64,000 nucleotides of DNA from Aspergillus flavus (taxonomy: Eukaryota > Ascomycota > Eurotiomycetes > Eurotiales > Aspergillaceae), in NCBI RefSeq assembly GCF_009017415.1, contig NC_092406.1, positions 6,262,001 to 6,326,000 on the forward strand, given 5' to 3'. The notes under the pieces were generated by a model that saw only the letters and a list, made by a program, of their open reading frames with translations, was not told the origin of the DNA and ran no database searches. Position numbers and translations under genes: made by a program. Positions 22,849 through 34,399 of the stretch are shown in pieces (the stretch's first letter is position 1; every line of letters begins with the position of its first letter).

Positions 22849-25159
22849 AGTTGCGACCGGTAGTTATGGCAAGATGCATGCATCAATTGATTGTTTGTTC
22901 TTGGTAATTCCACGAATCAGCTGGCAGGAGATGGTGCACCTGCATGCAAATAGATTAAACCCATTCAAAGTGCCCATGTCGATCTATGTAGAGGTCAATT
23001 TAGCCGGTTAAATATACCCTGTACTCCTCATCTTGCTTTATGGAAAAGCTCTGATATACTCCATGGCCTTTCTTGGTAGGCTACTGTAAGGGTATGCCAT
23101 CGTAACTCAGTTGTTACTGTTAATAGGGTCGGCTTAAATATATATCGCTTTCTCTGTATGCGCCAACAATGCTGTATAGATTACAAGGGTGTTTCATAGC
23201 ACAATTCCGTATTTTTTTAATGTCGCCTCGTAGCCTCGAAACTCTGCATGTTTGGCTGGTGAGCTCCGACGCCCTCTTGCTTCACAGGAGCTGCTTTATG
23301 GACCATAGACAGGCCAACCTGCTCGCTCTACAACACGGAAATAACTGGAGAATCACGGGACGGCCCGGATTCTATGGATCAAGCGGGTCAATAAGTATCG
23401 CACGAAGGCTCAACTATCCACTGCTTTGATAAGTAAACGCGTTAGTTAAAATTACATATTCTTCCAGATTTCGGGTACATAATAAGTGAAGTTATAGGGC
23501 ACAGCATCAAACAAAGTGTAATGAAGCCCACTCACCCTTGTCTGTAGACATTGGGACTGTACGGATTCGGAACTTCACGATGTTCCAAGAAAATTAAAAA
23601 TCCATCGCCTATTCTGTAGCTACTCCATGATGTAGTACCATTAAGTGTCACGTCTCAGACAGCGTAGTCATCGTAGCTCGGAGATTTTGATGTGTCCTGC
23701 TTGTCGATAAGGGAGAGAGAGCTAAAATGCGATAAGATGATAGTCACGTGCCGATCAATCACCAGACCCACTTAACCTAAATGGGGAAGTTCTCACATCA
23801 TCCATGATGGGCCTGGGGATCGCGTGTGCTGCAATATCAACGGGTGTATCATTTAGGTAAGGGTAGGCTAGGTGATTTACCCGGTAAAGGAGAGAAATAT
23901 GTGTATCTTTGATCTGTGTGGGTTATGTTCGATAACATAGTAGTCCATCTAATCGCCCCACTTCTCCACAATATATATCTGTAAGCAAAGGCAGCATCTC
24001 TAGTAACAGGAGCGAATCATGAACAATAGAAGATGTGGACAAGCTTGGCCTAATGTGTGTTAGTAGGTTCAGAGAGGCGACCTTGCCGGTCTCCCAGTAA
24101 AGATAGATCACATGACGGGGAAGCACACGAAAGCCATTCTGTCTAGGATTTAGAGCCTTTTCTATGGGAAAGGAAACTGCGAAATTAATGGGGGGACGTG
24201 CCAGTGAAGGGATGTGGTGATGCGAAGTTATGCAATACAAAGATCCGTTCTCTGATGGTAGGGTTTACTGTGAGATGGTAGAGTTGCACGATCGCTAGAC
24301 ACGGCTGGAGAGTAGCTGGAAGTGTTGATCATGACGCGATGACATGGAGTGGCGGTCGGAATGGTCAGAATACTGGCAGTGAGTACATCCAGAATCTGAG
24401 GGGGTTGTAAACCTTGCGCAGCTTCTGCTTCTATGGTCTTGTCTACCATGACTAGTACTCTTGACTATTGAATTCCTATACGTAAGGCTTCAGATACGAC
24501 TCGATACACTATTTCGGGCAATCATGATTCCTCATAACCACCATATGGGTTGCTTACTTGATGAAAATCTGAGTGCTATTCTTGGTGTAACTTTGGGCTC
24601 ACACAATACCATGGGGGCGGCATATCGGGCCAAGGGCAACCACCCTGACGACACATACGAGACGTAGGAGCATCCCACCAATACTCATGCGATCATGACC
24701 TGCAACAGCAACACGATTGCTACGACCAACCTATCATGATGACGCGTTTAGCATTTGGTGGCAATCAACTCCTTGAAGCTTGCAAAGCTAGTCGAGCAAC
24801 GGCGGAGTTTGATTGGCATGACCACAGCAATCCAGGGGGCGCTGTGCAGCAGACCGGATCGACGGCCACACGACATCCAATCGCTTCCCTCCATGATGAT
24901 CATGATGAAGGGACTCGACAGGTCGATGGACTGGAAGTATGCCGATGTCTCGTGACTCTACCCCGCGTTGTCATGTATTGATACGGCCGAGGGCTGGATA
25001 TAAAGGAGCCCAATCCTGTCCTACCTACTCTCGTATTCCTTTGGTCCTCATCGAGTCACTCTGGAGTGACAAGAGCTGGAACAGAACCTCATCGTGACTA
25101 GCTGATACTTCTCATTCCACACTTCTTTTCTCAACTATCTACCAATTTATCCAAGCAAG
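22849..25159. other. Intergenic region, no supported gene
   Basis: 2.3 kb. A few 70-90 codon frames (plus 23169-23429, minus 24228-24449, plus 24736-24981) have ATG starts but no recognisable content. The last 200 bp is the promoter of the gene at 25160. Confidence 0.5.
24999..25005 (+). promoter_or_regulatory. TATA box upstream of the small membrane protein gene
   Basis: TATAAAG, 155 bp before ATG 25160, followed by a CT-rich leader typical of fungal promoters. Confidence 0.45.
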
Positions 25160-25469
25160 ATGTCTGCACCAGTTGTTCAGGGCCTCTCCTCCTTGGGCTC
25201 TCAGGCCGGACAGTATGCCAGGCGTCAGGCCAACACATGGAGGGACAGACTCTTGACTACAGGTATGTAATCACACGTCAGACCCTTTGTAACATGGACT
25301 CCCTTGGACGTGAACCTAACGCAGAAAAGACAAATCGCGCCGTAGGGCACAGATTGTTCAGACCTCGTTCGCAGTCCACCGCCCCGTCTGGGTTACGGCT
25401 GGCGGTGCTGCATACACGACTGCAGCGGCGGCACTTCTCACACTCCGATACATGAAACGACTAAGATGA
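25160..25469 (+). CDS. Small single-pass membrane protein of unknown function, 80 residues
   Basis: Two exons, 25160-25262 and 25330-25469. The acceptor at 25329 (GCAGAAAAG) is preferred over the AG at 25324 because only it keeps phase and gives a hydrophobic C-terminal segment (VWVTAGGAAYTTAAAALLTL) followed by RYMKRLR. The basic, Gln-rich N-terminus (QAGQYARRQANTWRDR) could be a mitochondrial targeting helix, but this is not certain. A good TATA box and CT-rich leader precede it. No family recognised. Confidence 0.6.
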
Positions 25470-25877
25470 ATGGTTGAAAGGAGGGGTAACGAGATCCTTG
25501 ATGGATGGTGACAGGGATGTTTCTGGCAAACATACACATACAGCGGGGGACTGGTCCACGACTGCATTTTCATTTCCTTTGTGATTTTTTTTTTTTTATT
25601 TTTGACTTGTGATATGTGGGAAATATTTATTTTTGGTTATTGGGACAGGTGATTTGTCTATAGCCACACTGATGGCAGGGATGGAGTTACAGAGTTGTTA
25701 CATCCAGGAAACTCAATGAAATGATAATCAATATGAATGAGTCTACGTAGGATTGGTGGCTGTAATTGAGAGGAGGTATGGTATTGTCAGAAAGTATGGG
25801 GAGAATGCACATCAATGCAAGAACAAAGATTCGACCGGGGTCATCACACCACACCCGTCATGCCACATCGACAGACT

Positions 25878-25899
25878 GGAGGTACATCGATGTACCTCC
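25878..25899. repeat. 22-bp perfect palindrome
   Basis: Arms GGAGGTACATC and GATGTACCTCC are exact inverse complements with no spacer. The outer GGAGGTAC...GTACCTCC is shared with the palindrome at 26039. Confidence 0.8.
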
Positions 25900-26038
25900 G
25901 TTGGTTTCCAAAGTCTCTACACGAAACACACTACGAATCCTGGGAATAAAAGCCCACTGACCTCATCTAAAAGCTTCATCAACACTTTCCACGGCAGAGC
26001 GGGTCAATATAGACCCTGGGGGTACATCAAAACAGAGT

Positions 26039-26061
26039 GGAGGTACCTCAGAGGTACCTCC
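26039..26061. repeat. 23-bp inverted repeat related to the one at 25878
   Basis: Arms GGAGGTACCTC and GAGGTACCTCC around a single A. The arms share GGAGGTAC with the palindrome 140 bp to the left. Confidence 0.8.
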
Positions 26062-27699
26062 TAGAACATCCAGGTCTAAGGTAACTCCCCCCACAGATCC
26101 ACCAGAGCTGAAGCGAGATACTCTAAATTACCGGCGACTCCACCGCCCGTTGATCGAATTGTCAGCATACGTATCCGTACTTTGTAATGGATGGGGTCGA
26201 TTGGATGAGACGTGCAGCGAGACTTTCGACCCCGCTCGATGGCGTCCAATGGTGACGGTTGGGCTTGCAGGATACCCCGGATCCAATCTCAAGGCAACCC
26301 CGCACTCGGCACCACTTAGGATTATCCACTTGCCGAAACTAGGACGGCCAGTAGTTTCAGGTCTAGTGTCTGCTGAGACATTACCGTTTTCTCTCACTGT
26401 CTGTCAGACAGGGCAAGCAAATCTGTGGTCTCTCCGATGTAGTTGGATGGTCACAAAATATTTATAATTAGGGATGGAACATCAGCTTAATCGAGATGAC
26501 CCCTAACTTCGATCCCAGACACTAGTCGTGTATGCGCTTCATGGATGCTAGGAGATCATGTAACTCTAGACCAGCCACAGATGCAAGCTGATATCACCAG
26601 TGCCCAGAAGGTTTGGATAACCCATTGTCCTTCCACATTCGTTCGGGCCATTAGGGCACGTCGCCTTTGCCAGTAGTTGTCATATGACGTCCACAGCCCT
26701 AGCGCGGAGATTCCATTTTAGGCCATCCACGCGATGCATGATTCTCTCAGCCTATCATCCGCATCAATTCATTGTTTACGTTTGCTGGAGATGACAAAGA
26801 CGATTCCGCCTCTAACTTCGGTTTCTTCTCATAGCTTTTGGCGATTGAAAGGCTGTGTGGCTGTGTTTATATTGGTCTGTTCATATCAAAGAGATTTCCA
26901 TTTTTTTTGTTAGGTATTAGATCAAGAACTAAATAAAACTGGTTATAACTTGTGATTTTCTGATCGTCCCAAAGAGGGTAATTTCTATAGGTTATGGAGG
27001 CTGTCGCTGTAAGACTGCGTATTGACGACCTTCATACACGCTACTAATGCGCACAAAATGGCGCCACACTGGCCAAGTAGGACTTATTGGTTTATCCCTG
27101 TAAGCCTTTGTGTCTGTCTACCTTGTGGGGAGGTCACCCCTGTTTCATGCCTCCAATCTCAAAGATCATATCCATACAGCAACAGCAACAGTTAAGAGCT
27201 TCTATGTTGGATAGAATGTAAAAACCTACTTAAGAAAACCGCAGGACTTATTTATCGCATCGAAAATAGGTAGGATATGCAGTTGATATGCCTTGTTTTA
27301 TATTTCTTCCCTCAAAAGGCACTTTACTTGTTGAGCTCACTGAGTATAAAGGGTTCACGAAAAAAATATCCAATATAGGTTAATAGCTAGCCGATATTAG
27401 AACTGACATAAATTTACTTGATCAAGAGGGGTATCTATCCCAGGAGGATCTCAATACTGCAGAAGTGCTAGCAACTTCTGTCTCCTCGACCGTGTCTTGT
27501 GTTATGCCAAGCAACCAACCTATTTTGAGTCGCTCACATCATGCTTATCTCACCACCATGTATCTAGGCATGGTGTTTTACCCCTTTACTTTAATATTCA
27601 GAGCTCACCAACAACTCGAACGGCTACTAATGAATATGTCACACATTCTTGAATGAGAGGATATTGATACAACTGAACATTTTGAATTGTTATATATCC

Positions 27700-28345
27700 C
27701 CATCATGAAAGATGGAGTATCTTTAAAATGACTATTCACTTTAACGTTGACCTGCAAAGACGCCTACTAAAAGACAACATTATCACCCAAGACCGGATTA
27801 CCTTATTCTTCCTGGTAAGACTTTCTAGCTACCCCTCGGGAAACCTCCTAATATCGCCCTCACTGCATCCACTCCGAAATCGATGTTAGGGGAGCTATTC
27901 AGTTACCATACAATACTATAGTCAGGACGACCTAAGACGACAAGCTTCAATAACTCTTGGACGTCAATATTAGATTGTTTAAAACTTCGAATATCTTATT
28001 TTGTGAATGTGGATCACGTTCGTTCAAGACATCCAAAACCAACTTACTCTCCTTATATAGAATTAGAAGTTGCTCCTCACATACGTTACAGCTAAGCTCT
28101 GACGCATTATCGGAAGCCTTCTTATAATATTCTGAAGAGCAGTTCTCATAGCCTCTAGATTGCTCACGGCTCTCGAAAGCTAATTCCCTCCGGAGAATGG
28201 ATTATGACTTATATCGGTCCACTTCGTTCATATTGTAGTGGAAGAAGGCAGTCCTTTTATTTTTCATGGAATTCTCAATCATGACCTGATAATCGTGTAT
28301 GACGGTAGATGTGAGGTGAGTTTTGCCAGTCCCAGCTAGTCATAG
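27700..28345 (-). pseudogene. NACHT/STAND NTPase relic
   Basis: On the minus strand, 28340-28200 reads AGTGKTHLTSTVIHDYQ, a P-loop with the STV(I)DxYQ continuation seen in fungal NACHT proteins, then FFHYN. After a TAA near 28205 the same frame stays open for about 80 codons (28200-27960), with EEQLL...LVLDVLNERDPHS in the position of the Walker B block (normally LVLDALDECD). After another stop and a frame change, a PD...PNIDFGVDA-like block matches the part that usually follows. Stops are mostly TAA, TGA or TAG where CAA, CGA or TGG are expected, which fits C-to-T decay. STAND proteins with NACHT domains often work with HET-type effectors in fungal self/non-self recognition. The effector and repeat domains were not found. 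Confidence 0.7.
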
Positions 28346-28746
28346 TCAGCCTTTGGATAAGCTGGTTACTAAACGTTCAAGGGGAAAGGAAAAGTACGAT
28401 TACATACCATCGATGATCGATTCTACTGTCAGAAATAAGAATTTTACTCACGCTACATTATGCACTGGCCGCCATGCATTCAATAAATACTTAAAATCAT
28501 TCGAGACTTTGGAACTGAAGATATGTACAACAAGAAAGGTAAATATGGCTGAATATCAAAAAGACCTGCCTTCAACCCTTCCATAGATATTCAAATCCAA
28601 CAGAAAACACATGATCAGATTAACACATTTACCGTTAAAGACCGTCGATAATAACCATTACAACGCACAAGTACCCCTGACTAACACCCGATAGCCCAAT
28701 ATCTATCTTCAACCTTCTACAGCCTCCCGTCAGTATGAAACGCATC
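28346..28746. other. Intergenic region
   Basis: AT-rich, possibly the decayed N-terminal part of the STAND relic; no domain recognised. Confidence 0.4.
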
Positions 28747-30000
28747 TCAAACAGGTCCAGCCCGAGCAAGACACAAGTCACGATACTCCGTTCTTTGGTT
28801 ACTCAACCTTACCCCAGGCACCAAGGCTTCCGTACACTCAGCACCCACACAAAGCGACCACTCTCCTCCCAATTCGACCAGCAACGCACCCACAACCAAG
28901 GCAATAGCCCTAGGCCCAAACGCAGCCTGCGCCGGACATACAAAAGGCTTACTACCGAATGGAAAAAAAGCGAGTTTCTGCTGCGGCGTCAAGGCACCCC
29001 AACGTCCTGGGGCAAATACTTCTGCATCGGAGCCCCAGATATGAGTTGCGGTTTGAGCCTTCTCAATGTCTGCATTCAGGACTTCGACTGTATCTGACCC
29101 CACTGGGAGAAATGCACGATACACACGTTTCGTGGGTGGATAGAGACGCAGTGCCTCGTTGACTAGCATCTCTGCTGAGAGGTTTTGCTTGCCGTTCCGT
29201 CGCTCGAACTCGTCTTTGGTTGGGGCAATTGCGAAGGTAGTCATTATCCCCCGCCACTCGGGGTGGTAAAGTCCTGAAGTGTAGCTTATCTCGATGAAAA
29301 GGCGCAGGACAATCCGCCACATCGTCTCGAAGCCTGGGATGACCAGATTCAGTGGGTTTTCTTGCGGATCCAGACAGTTCAAATGAGGGAACAGTGTCTT
29401 CAGGGAATTCTGGAGAGAAATATTGTCTTGAAAGGATACGAGGTGCGTCTTGTCTTTGGATGAAGTCCAAGCATCGTTAATCGCTTCCGCGAGACGGAGT
29501 AGATCGTGGTCTGGGATCTCAAGGGCCTCGGTTTCCATCCGGAATAGAACACTTAAGACCACCCGCAAGACTAGCACTTGTACCAGGTTTGTGAGCATGA
29601 CGCGTGGTTTGTCCGGGCTGTTTGCCATTGCGCCGTCGATACTACGCCGTGCGGCGCTGCGCACGAGGCCCGATAAGGACTCCCAGGATGTGGGGGACAG
29701 GTTAATCAACCCTTTGGCTTGTCTGAGAAAACGTTTCGCGTGCATTTCATTGTCGGTCGTCAAGGCGTTTTCGATCCCAAATACCGCGCGCAGTCGTTTG
29801 TTCGGGATGGCTCTGGACTGACGTGCATTAAGCTGGTTATGTACTTCCTGGTAAAGTCCCTTTCCCTCTATTATGCGACGGTATGTTTCTGGGTCGATAT
29901 TTGGGGATACTGGTTTCTTTAGTCCTATGTGGACTAGACGGTGCAGAGGAGAGGAGAGGAAAAGAAGCAAGACCACCACTATCACAAGAAATAAAGACAT
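28747..30000 (-). CDS. Cytochrome P450, short and atypical
   Basis: Single-exon frame of 417 residues from ATG 30000. It has an N-terminal membrane anchor (residues 1-22). The K-helix ExxR is NEALRLYPPT (Glu282, Arg285), the PERF-like motif is FAPGRW (329-334), and the heme-binding loop is FPFGSKPFVCP with Cys355. The I-helix lacks AGxDT and instead has IPGFETMWR (221-229). The protein is about 80-100 residues shorter than usual fungal P450s, with the B-C and F-G parts condensed. The frame has no stop, so it may be a functional member of a divergent family rather than a relic. It would act at the endoplasmic reticulum, probably in secondary metabolism. No cluster partner is adjacent. Confidence 0.85.
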   Translation of the reverse strand: MSLFLVIVVVLLLFLSSPLHRLVHIGLKKPVSPNIDPETYRRIIEGKGLYQEVHNQLNARQSRAIPNKRLRAVFGIENALTTDNEMHAKRFLRQAKGLINLSPTSWESLSGLVRSAARRSIDGAMANSPDKPRVMLTNLVQVLVLRVVLSVLFRMETEALEIPDHDLLRLAEAINDAWTSSKDKTHLVSFQDNISLQNSLKTLFPHLNCLDPQENPLNLVIPGFETMWRIVLRLFIEISYTSGLYHPEWRGIMTTFAIAPTKDEFERRNGKQNLSAEMLVNEALRLYPPTKRVYRAFLPVGSDTVEVLNADIEKAQTATHIWGSDAEVFAPGRWGALTPQQKLAFFPFGSKPFVCPAQAAFGPRAIALVVGALLVELGGEWSLCVGAECTEALVPGVRLSNQRTEYRDLCLARAGPV

Positions 30001-31977
30001 GGCCCGGCTTGAAGGTCTAGTGGATCATATGGCTAATATGTAAGTTAATAAGATGGAGCTGAACCTGGAAGTCTGCTCATTGATTTGGAGTGCTAATTGA
30101 TATAAGACAGATTAGAGAAAAGAGAGAGCTATATAATCCGTTATATGTACGATCGCAGAGGACTTGCTGTCATTCACCCATTAGAGCTATTCACTAAACA
30201 TGTAGGCTACAGATCTGCGTGCAGCCTGGCTCAGCCTGCGATAACGTGCGCCATGTTCAGCCCAACCTTCCCAGTTAGGTTAGTAGGATAGATATCCGTG
30301 CGTCTCTCTAATTTTGCTAGACTATTTCATTCACTAATTTGGTGTGATGTTTTAAAAGAACGAGAGCCCTCAAACGTGGGATGGTGGCCCCCCAGAGTAA
30401 TAGGCAAGGAATCTATAGAAAAGGTGAGTTTTATCACCGAGCTGTTTTTCTGCTCCAAAATGCCCTTTCTAAGCTAATCTATAAAGATATATCAGTCAAG
30501 CAGATAAAGATGTACTCAGCTGGGGTTCTGCCCAAAAATTGTGTCTGGGCCCAATCTCTGGGCAGCGATTTCGCTTACAGATCGTGAGTGGATCTATTAG
30601 AACCGCTGTGGCAAAGCTGACCCTCTAGTATTTGGTATACTATGTACAGCTGGCAAATTCGTAAAGGAAATGATATATAAAATAGACCCACAGAGATCAG
30701 CGCAATCTTTCACACGAACCGATGGTCTCGCGGGCTATACGCAGATCGTAGTTCATCAAATTATGGTGGGGCTGAAAGCTTCTTTCCGGGAATACTGCCA
30801 TTGCAACGTACGAAGAAAGAGAATGGTATAAGGTGCTAAATGTGTTTCCATTGTGTTTCCATTGCATTTCGATACGGGCTCCATTCAACTGTGTCCCTAG
30901 TCTTTCAATTTCTTTTCATTTTCCTTGAATCCTACGCGATGAGACGCACAATGTCAAACAGGCAAGAACACTCCTTGTTTGCTAGCCAAGACCCTCGCTA
31001 TTTTAGATTGAGAGGACACTCTTCCCGCCGTCGGACGTCAGTCGTGCTCGAACTTCAGGAATTCATAACCCGAATCACAAGGGAAATTCGCATTGAAATG
31101 ATCAATCAAAATGGCATCCGAAGTCAGGTCAAGGTGATACTAGTCCAGACAGTTCCAAAAGTAGAAGTTTCGACCCCACAGAATTTTAATCACCGGAATA
31201 GGGATAGTGGTAGGAGTACCAGTGCATACAAGGTGACGAGCTCTAGACCTGGCCAACATGATTTCAATACGAAGTAATGACACGGGAGGTTGCCCCAAGG
31301 TTAATCGATACCTTTACCGGAGTCTCTACCCCAATGAGAAAGCAGATAGTGATAAATGATCAGGTGACCGGATCCGCTTTCTCTGCACGACGATATCAAT
31401 ACCACAAAATGCATGTCGTTCCGGAGATAAGCGCTGATAATGATATAATGGTATAGTATTAATGCTCATTTTAATTTGACAAAACGCCTCCAGGTGTATC
31501 ATTTCTCGTACAACCGGTGTTTTAAGAAAATGTTATCACAGGAATTATTTGTTCGGAGATTGCAAACGCCGAGCTTCCTACTTATGCGTTTCCCTTCCCC
31601 CTGAGTGACAAATGAAGGGCTTATGGCTTTAGTACACATCGTTATACTAAAGGCTTTAGATATGACTTTTGTACTCTATGATTCCGAACATTTTCAGAGT
31701 TGTAGTATAATCGGAATTTCTGACAAGAATGTAATAATCGTATACCCAATCACGAACCTAATGACTATAGAGAGAAACAGGTGGAGTCAGCTTAGAAGTG
31801 AGGCCTACACTGGGGCTTTATACAGCTACATTTGCTTTTCACTCCATTTGCGGGCCTACACTCTGTAGAAGAGATAATCAAGTGAGCACTACAGCATGAT
31901 CTGTGCCCTGATATGTGGAGTATGATAATAGATAAAGGGCAGCGACAGCAAAACAATGAACATACACATAGTTGGTC
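30001..31977. other. Intergenic, AT-rich; one weak candidate reading frame
   Basis: The frame 30939-31277 (112 codons, ATG, Arg/Ser/Gln-rich, hydrophilic) has a TATA-like TATATAAAATAG near 30673, but it has no known domain. Otherwise no gene seen. Confidence 0.35.
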
Positions 31978-33670
31978 TCAGGTGGAGTTCGAATTGTCAG
32001 CGCAAGACCATACCGAGGTCCCTCCTGACTGAGTGTAAGAATCAATAATGCTCACAATGGAGCCATACGTTCCCACGATTGTCAAAAAGGTACCAGCCAC
32101 AAAGATGAAAATACACCATCCAACCATCGAATACCAGCTGAGAGTTCGTTCACGGTTCTTACAATTGTCGTATAACCACATACCAGCATATGGATGGAAA
32201 GTCAAGAAGGTCCCTAGTAAAGCACCGATCAAGGAGACAAGACCAGAAAATACGGGAATTGCACTGGCGACAATGTACGCGATCAAGGCGACGCTAGACG
32301 TTGAACCGAGCCATGTAACCCAGTGAATAACACTATTGGCTGTGAGGTGATTGGACCCTCGTAATATTCGGACGAAAGTATGCTTCGCCGGAAGCTATAC
32401 GCACTAAGTTAGTAGCTCTTCGCAAGAAAGCCCTGCTTGATATCTTACATGGACAAAGAGAACGCAAGAGACTATAAGGCCCGGTAACGAAATGCCGTAT
32501 GCCACTTTTTTTATGGTCACGCCAGCGGACCCAAGAGCTGGTGAGGCGACATAAGACCCGCAGTAATAGTATATTATGGTGCCGACTATAACGTATACCA
32601 TGGTCACAGTGGTCTGGCAAGCTGCAAGTGCTCGAGTGTAGAGGAGTGGTTGACGCATTTCGGCAGCAATATTAAAAAAGGCCGGCGTACCAGCATAGGT
32701 AAAGACAAGTGTAGAAATTGCTGAGACGGCGTCGGTGAAACTTGGATTATTGACAATCTTATAGTCAGACTTCCATATACCAGTTGAAGGTGCTGCTGAA
32801 GGACGGTCCTGGAGACCGACCGCGATAGTCACAATAAATACTAGCCGGCAAATGATTAGGATTTACTTGCACCCAAGTCATACTAGATACTTGCCGGCAA
32901 TGATGATTGAAATTGCACCAATCCAAGCCAGAATCCCAATGCGGTCAAGGGTTCGAATACTGCCGAAAGCAAACCCAATCACAGCTGCAACAGCCACAAA
33001 AGCCGCAGTACAGACAGCATGAGAGGAAAGTGCGTTGAGGGCCGTCGAGATACTCAGCATGGCCGATCCAGCGGCTACAGTATAGACTATAGCGGAGTTA
33101 GCACCATAACCACTATCTAAAAAAACAAACACCCACAGAGTGCATATGCAGCACCGAAGAGCTCGCAGCCGATTTGGCCAAAGAACATCCGTCCCACATC
33201 GTCAATGCCATATACTTCGGGATGACGGAGCTTGAAGACTCCGATCATATAATTTGACCAAGTCGTAATACCGGCGATAGCCAACAGGAGAATATTCCCC
33301 GGAATAAGACCCAAGGTACCAAAGACGAGGGGCATAGAAAGAACCCCAAGTCCAATCTGGGTTTTCATCATCAAGGCAGCTGTGCTTATCCAGCCAACCT
33401 TCAGTGGAAGTGTTAGCACGGTTGTATGGCCTCATCCGGTGGGGGAAATAATCATGATCTTCTACATACATTACGATAATTAGGCCCGTCTTCCGTGACA
33501 TTTCCGAAGACAGCATCAGTCTCAACAATCGTTCCGACTATGCCATGAGCTGGATGTGTGGGATCAATTTGCGCCGAATCGGATTCTATCTTGGATTTCT
33601 GTAACATGATGTTGAGAGTGTGCGAGATGGTTAGGGTCAGAGAAGGGGCGCCATAGATCCAGTTCATCAT
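31978..33670 (-). CDS. Amino acid transporter, AAAP/Aa_trans family
   Basis: Five exons on the minus strand (33470-33670, 33137-33398, 32895-33074, 32449-32840, 31978-32394) give 483 residues. Intron 2 (33075-33136) starts GTGGGT, contains GCTAAC as branch site and ends CTGTAG. Intron 3 (32841-32894) is GC-AG with the strong donor GCAAGT. The protein has a hydrophilic N-terminus and then about 11 hydrophobic helices. The first holds KTQIGLGVLSMP, the Aa_trans (PF01490) signature, and later TYAGTPAFFNIAAEM matches fungal neutral/aromatic amino acid permeases of the Mtr type. It probably sits in the plasma membrane as a proton-coupled importer. A D-amino-acid oxidase relic starts 730 bp away on the other strand, so the locus may once have served amino acid use. 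Confidence 0.9.
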
Positions 33671-34399
33671 GGTGAAGCAAGATATAAATATCCCCAGACG
33701 ACTCCACTCTACTAGTTTGCGAATATCATGATACTGCGGGGGTCTCGAATGATACGAGCTATCTCTTCATCCTGGAGAGCTACATGTTCCGACTACCAAC
33801 TGTCCCCTCCGGAACAGCTTGCCTCGTTACCTTGAGACAGCCAAAGGCATTGGAAGATTAATAACTAGTATATAGAACCACATCCACGCCAAGGTGAAGC
33901 TGTTTGCTCAAGCTTGATCACTTCTCTATTCTATCAGAAGCTTATCCTACAGTCTTCACACACTGTCAACTGTGTGTATTATGACTGCTTGCATGGAGGC
34001 GCACTGGATAAGGGCGCATTATGTTATACACACTCACACGGTTGACAGAGAAGTTAGTTGTGCATATACAAGAGCCAGGTTACTATCAAAGATAGATAAG
34101 GCTTGGAAGGTCTTGATAGGTTGGAAGACTGCGAAGTAGACAAGGAAATGTGCAAGTGGTTCCGAAACCAAACCGTCCCCTCAACTCCGTTGACCGAGGC
34201 TTTGCGAACTCCCTAATTGCCTTTATAGCACAGTAGATTATATCTTTTTTTAGAAATCGCCCATTGGGAGGGCGGTGTTCCGTATTACACACATAGCAGA
34301 AACTGAATATACACTATTGCACCCACTCTTTATCCACACTATTAGTACTCTCGTAGGACGCTCGCTCAATCTGTCATCTCAGGGTAATTCAACTACCAA
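33671..34399. other. Divergent intergenic region
   Basis: Shared upstream DNA of the amino acid transporter (minus) and the oxidase relic (plus). No gene seen. Confidence 0.5.

Larger units (their letters stand above)
25470..27699. other. Intergenic and AT-rich region with two palindromes
   Basis: No supported gene. It includes a poly-T tract near 25590, two related palindromes (listed separately) and, from about 26900, AT-rich DNA leading into the STAND relic. Confidence 0.5.

Noticed and set aside
33075..33136. Apparent frameshift at a 7-T run in the amino acid transporter
   Set aside because: The segment is better read as a 62-bp intron with donor GTGGGT, branch site GCTAAC and acceptor CTGTAG; the joined protein matches the family and keeps phase.
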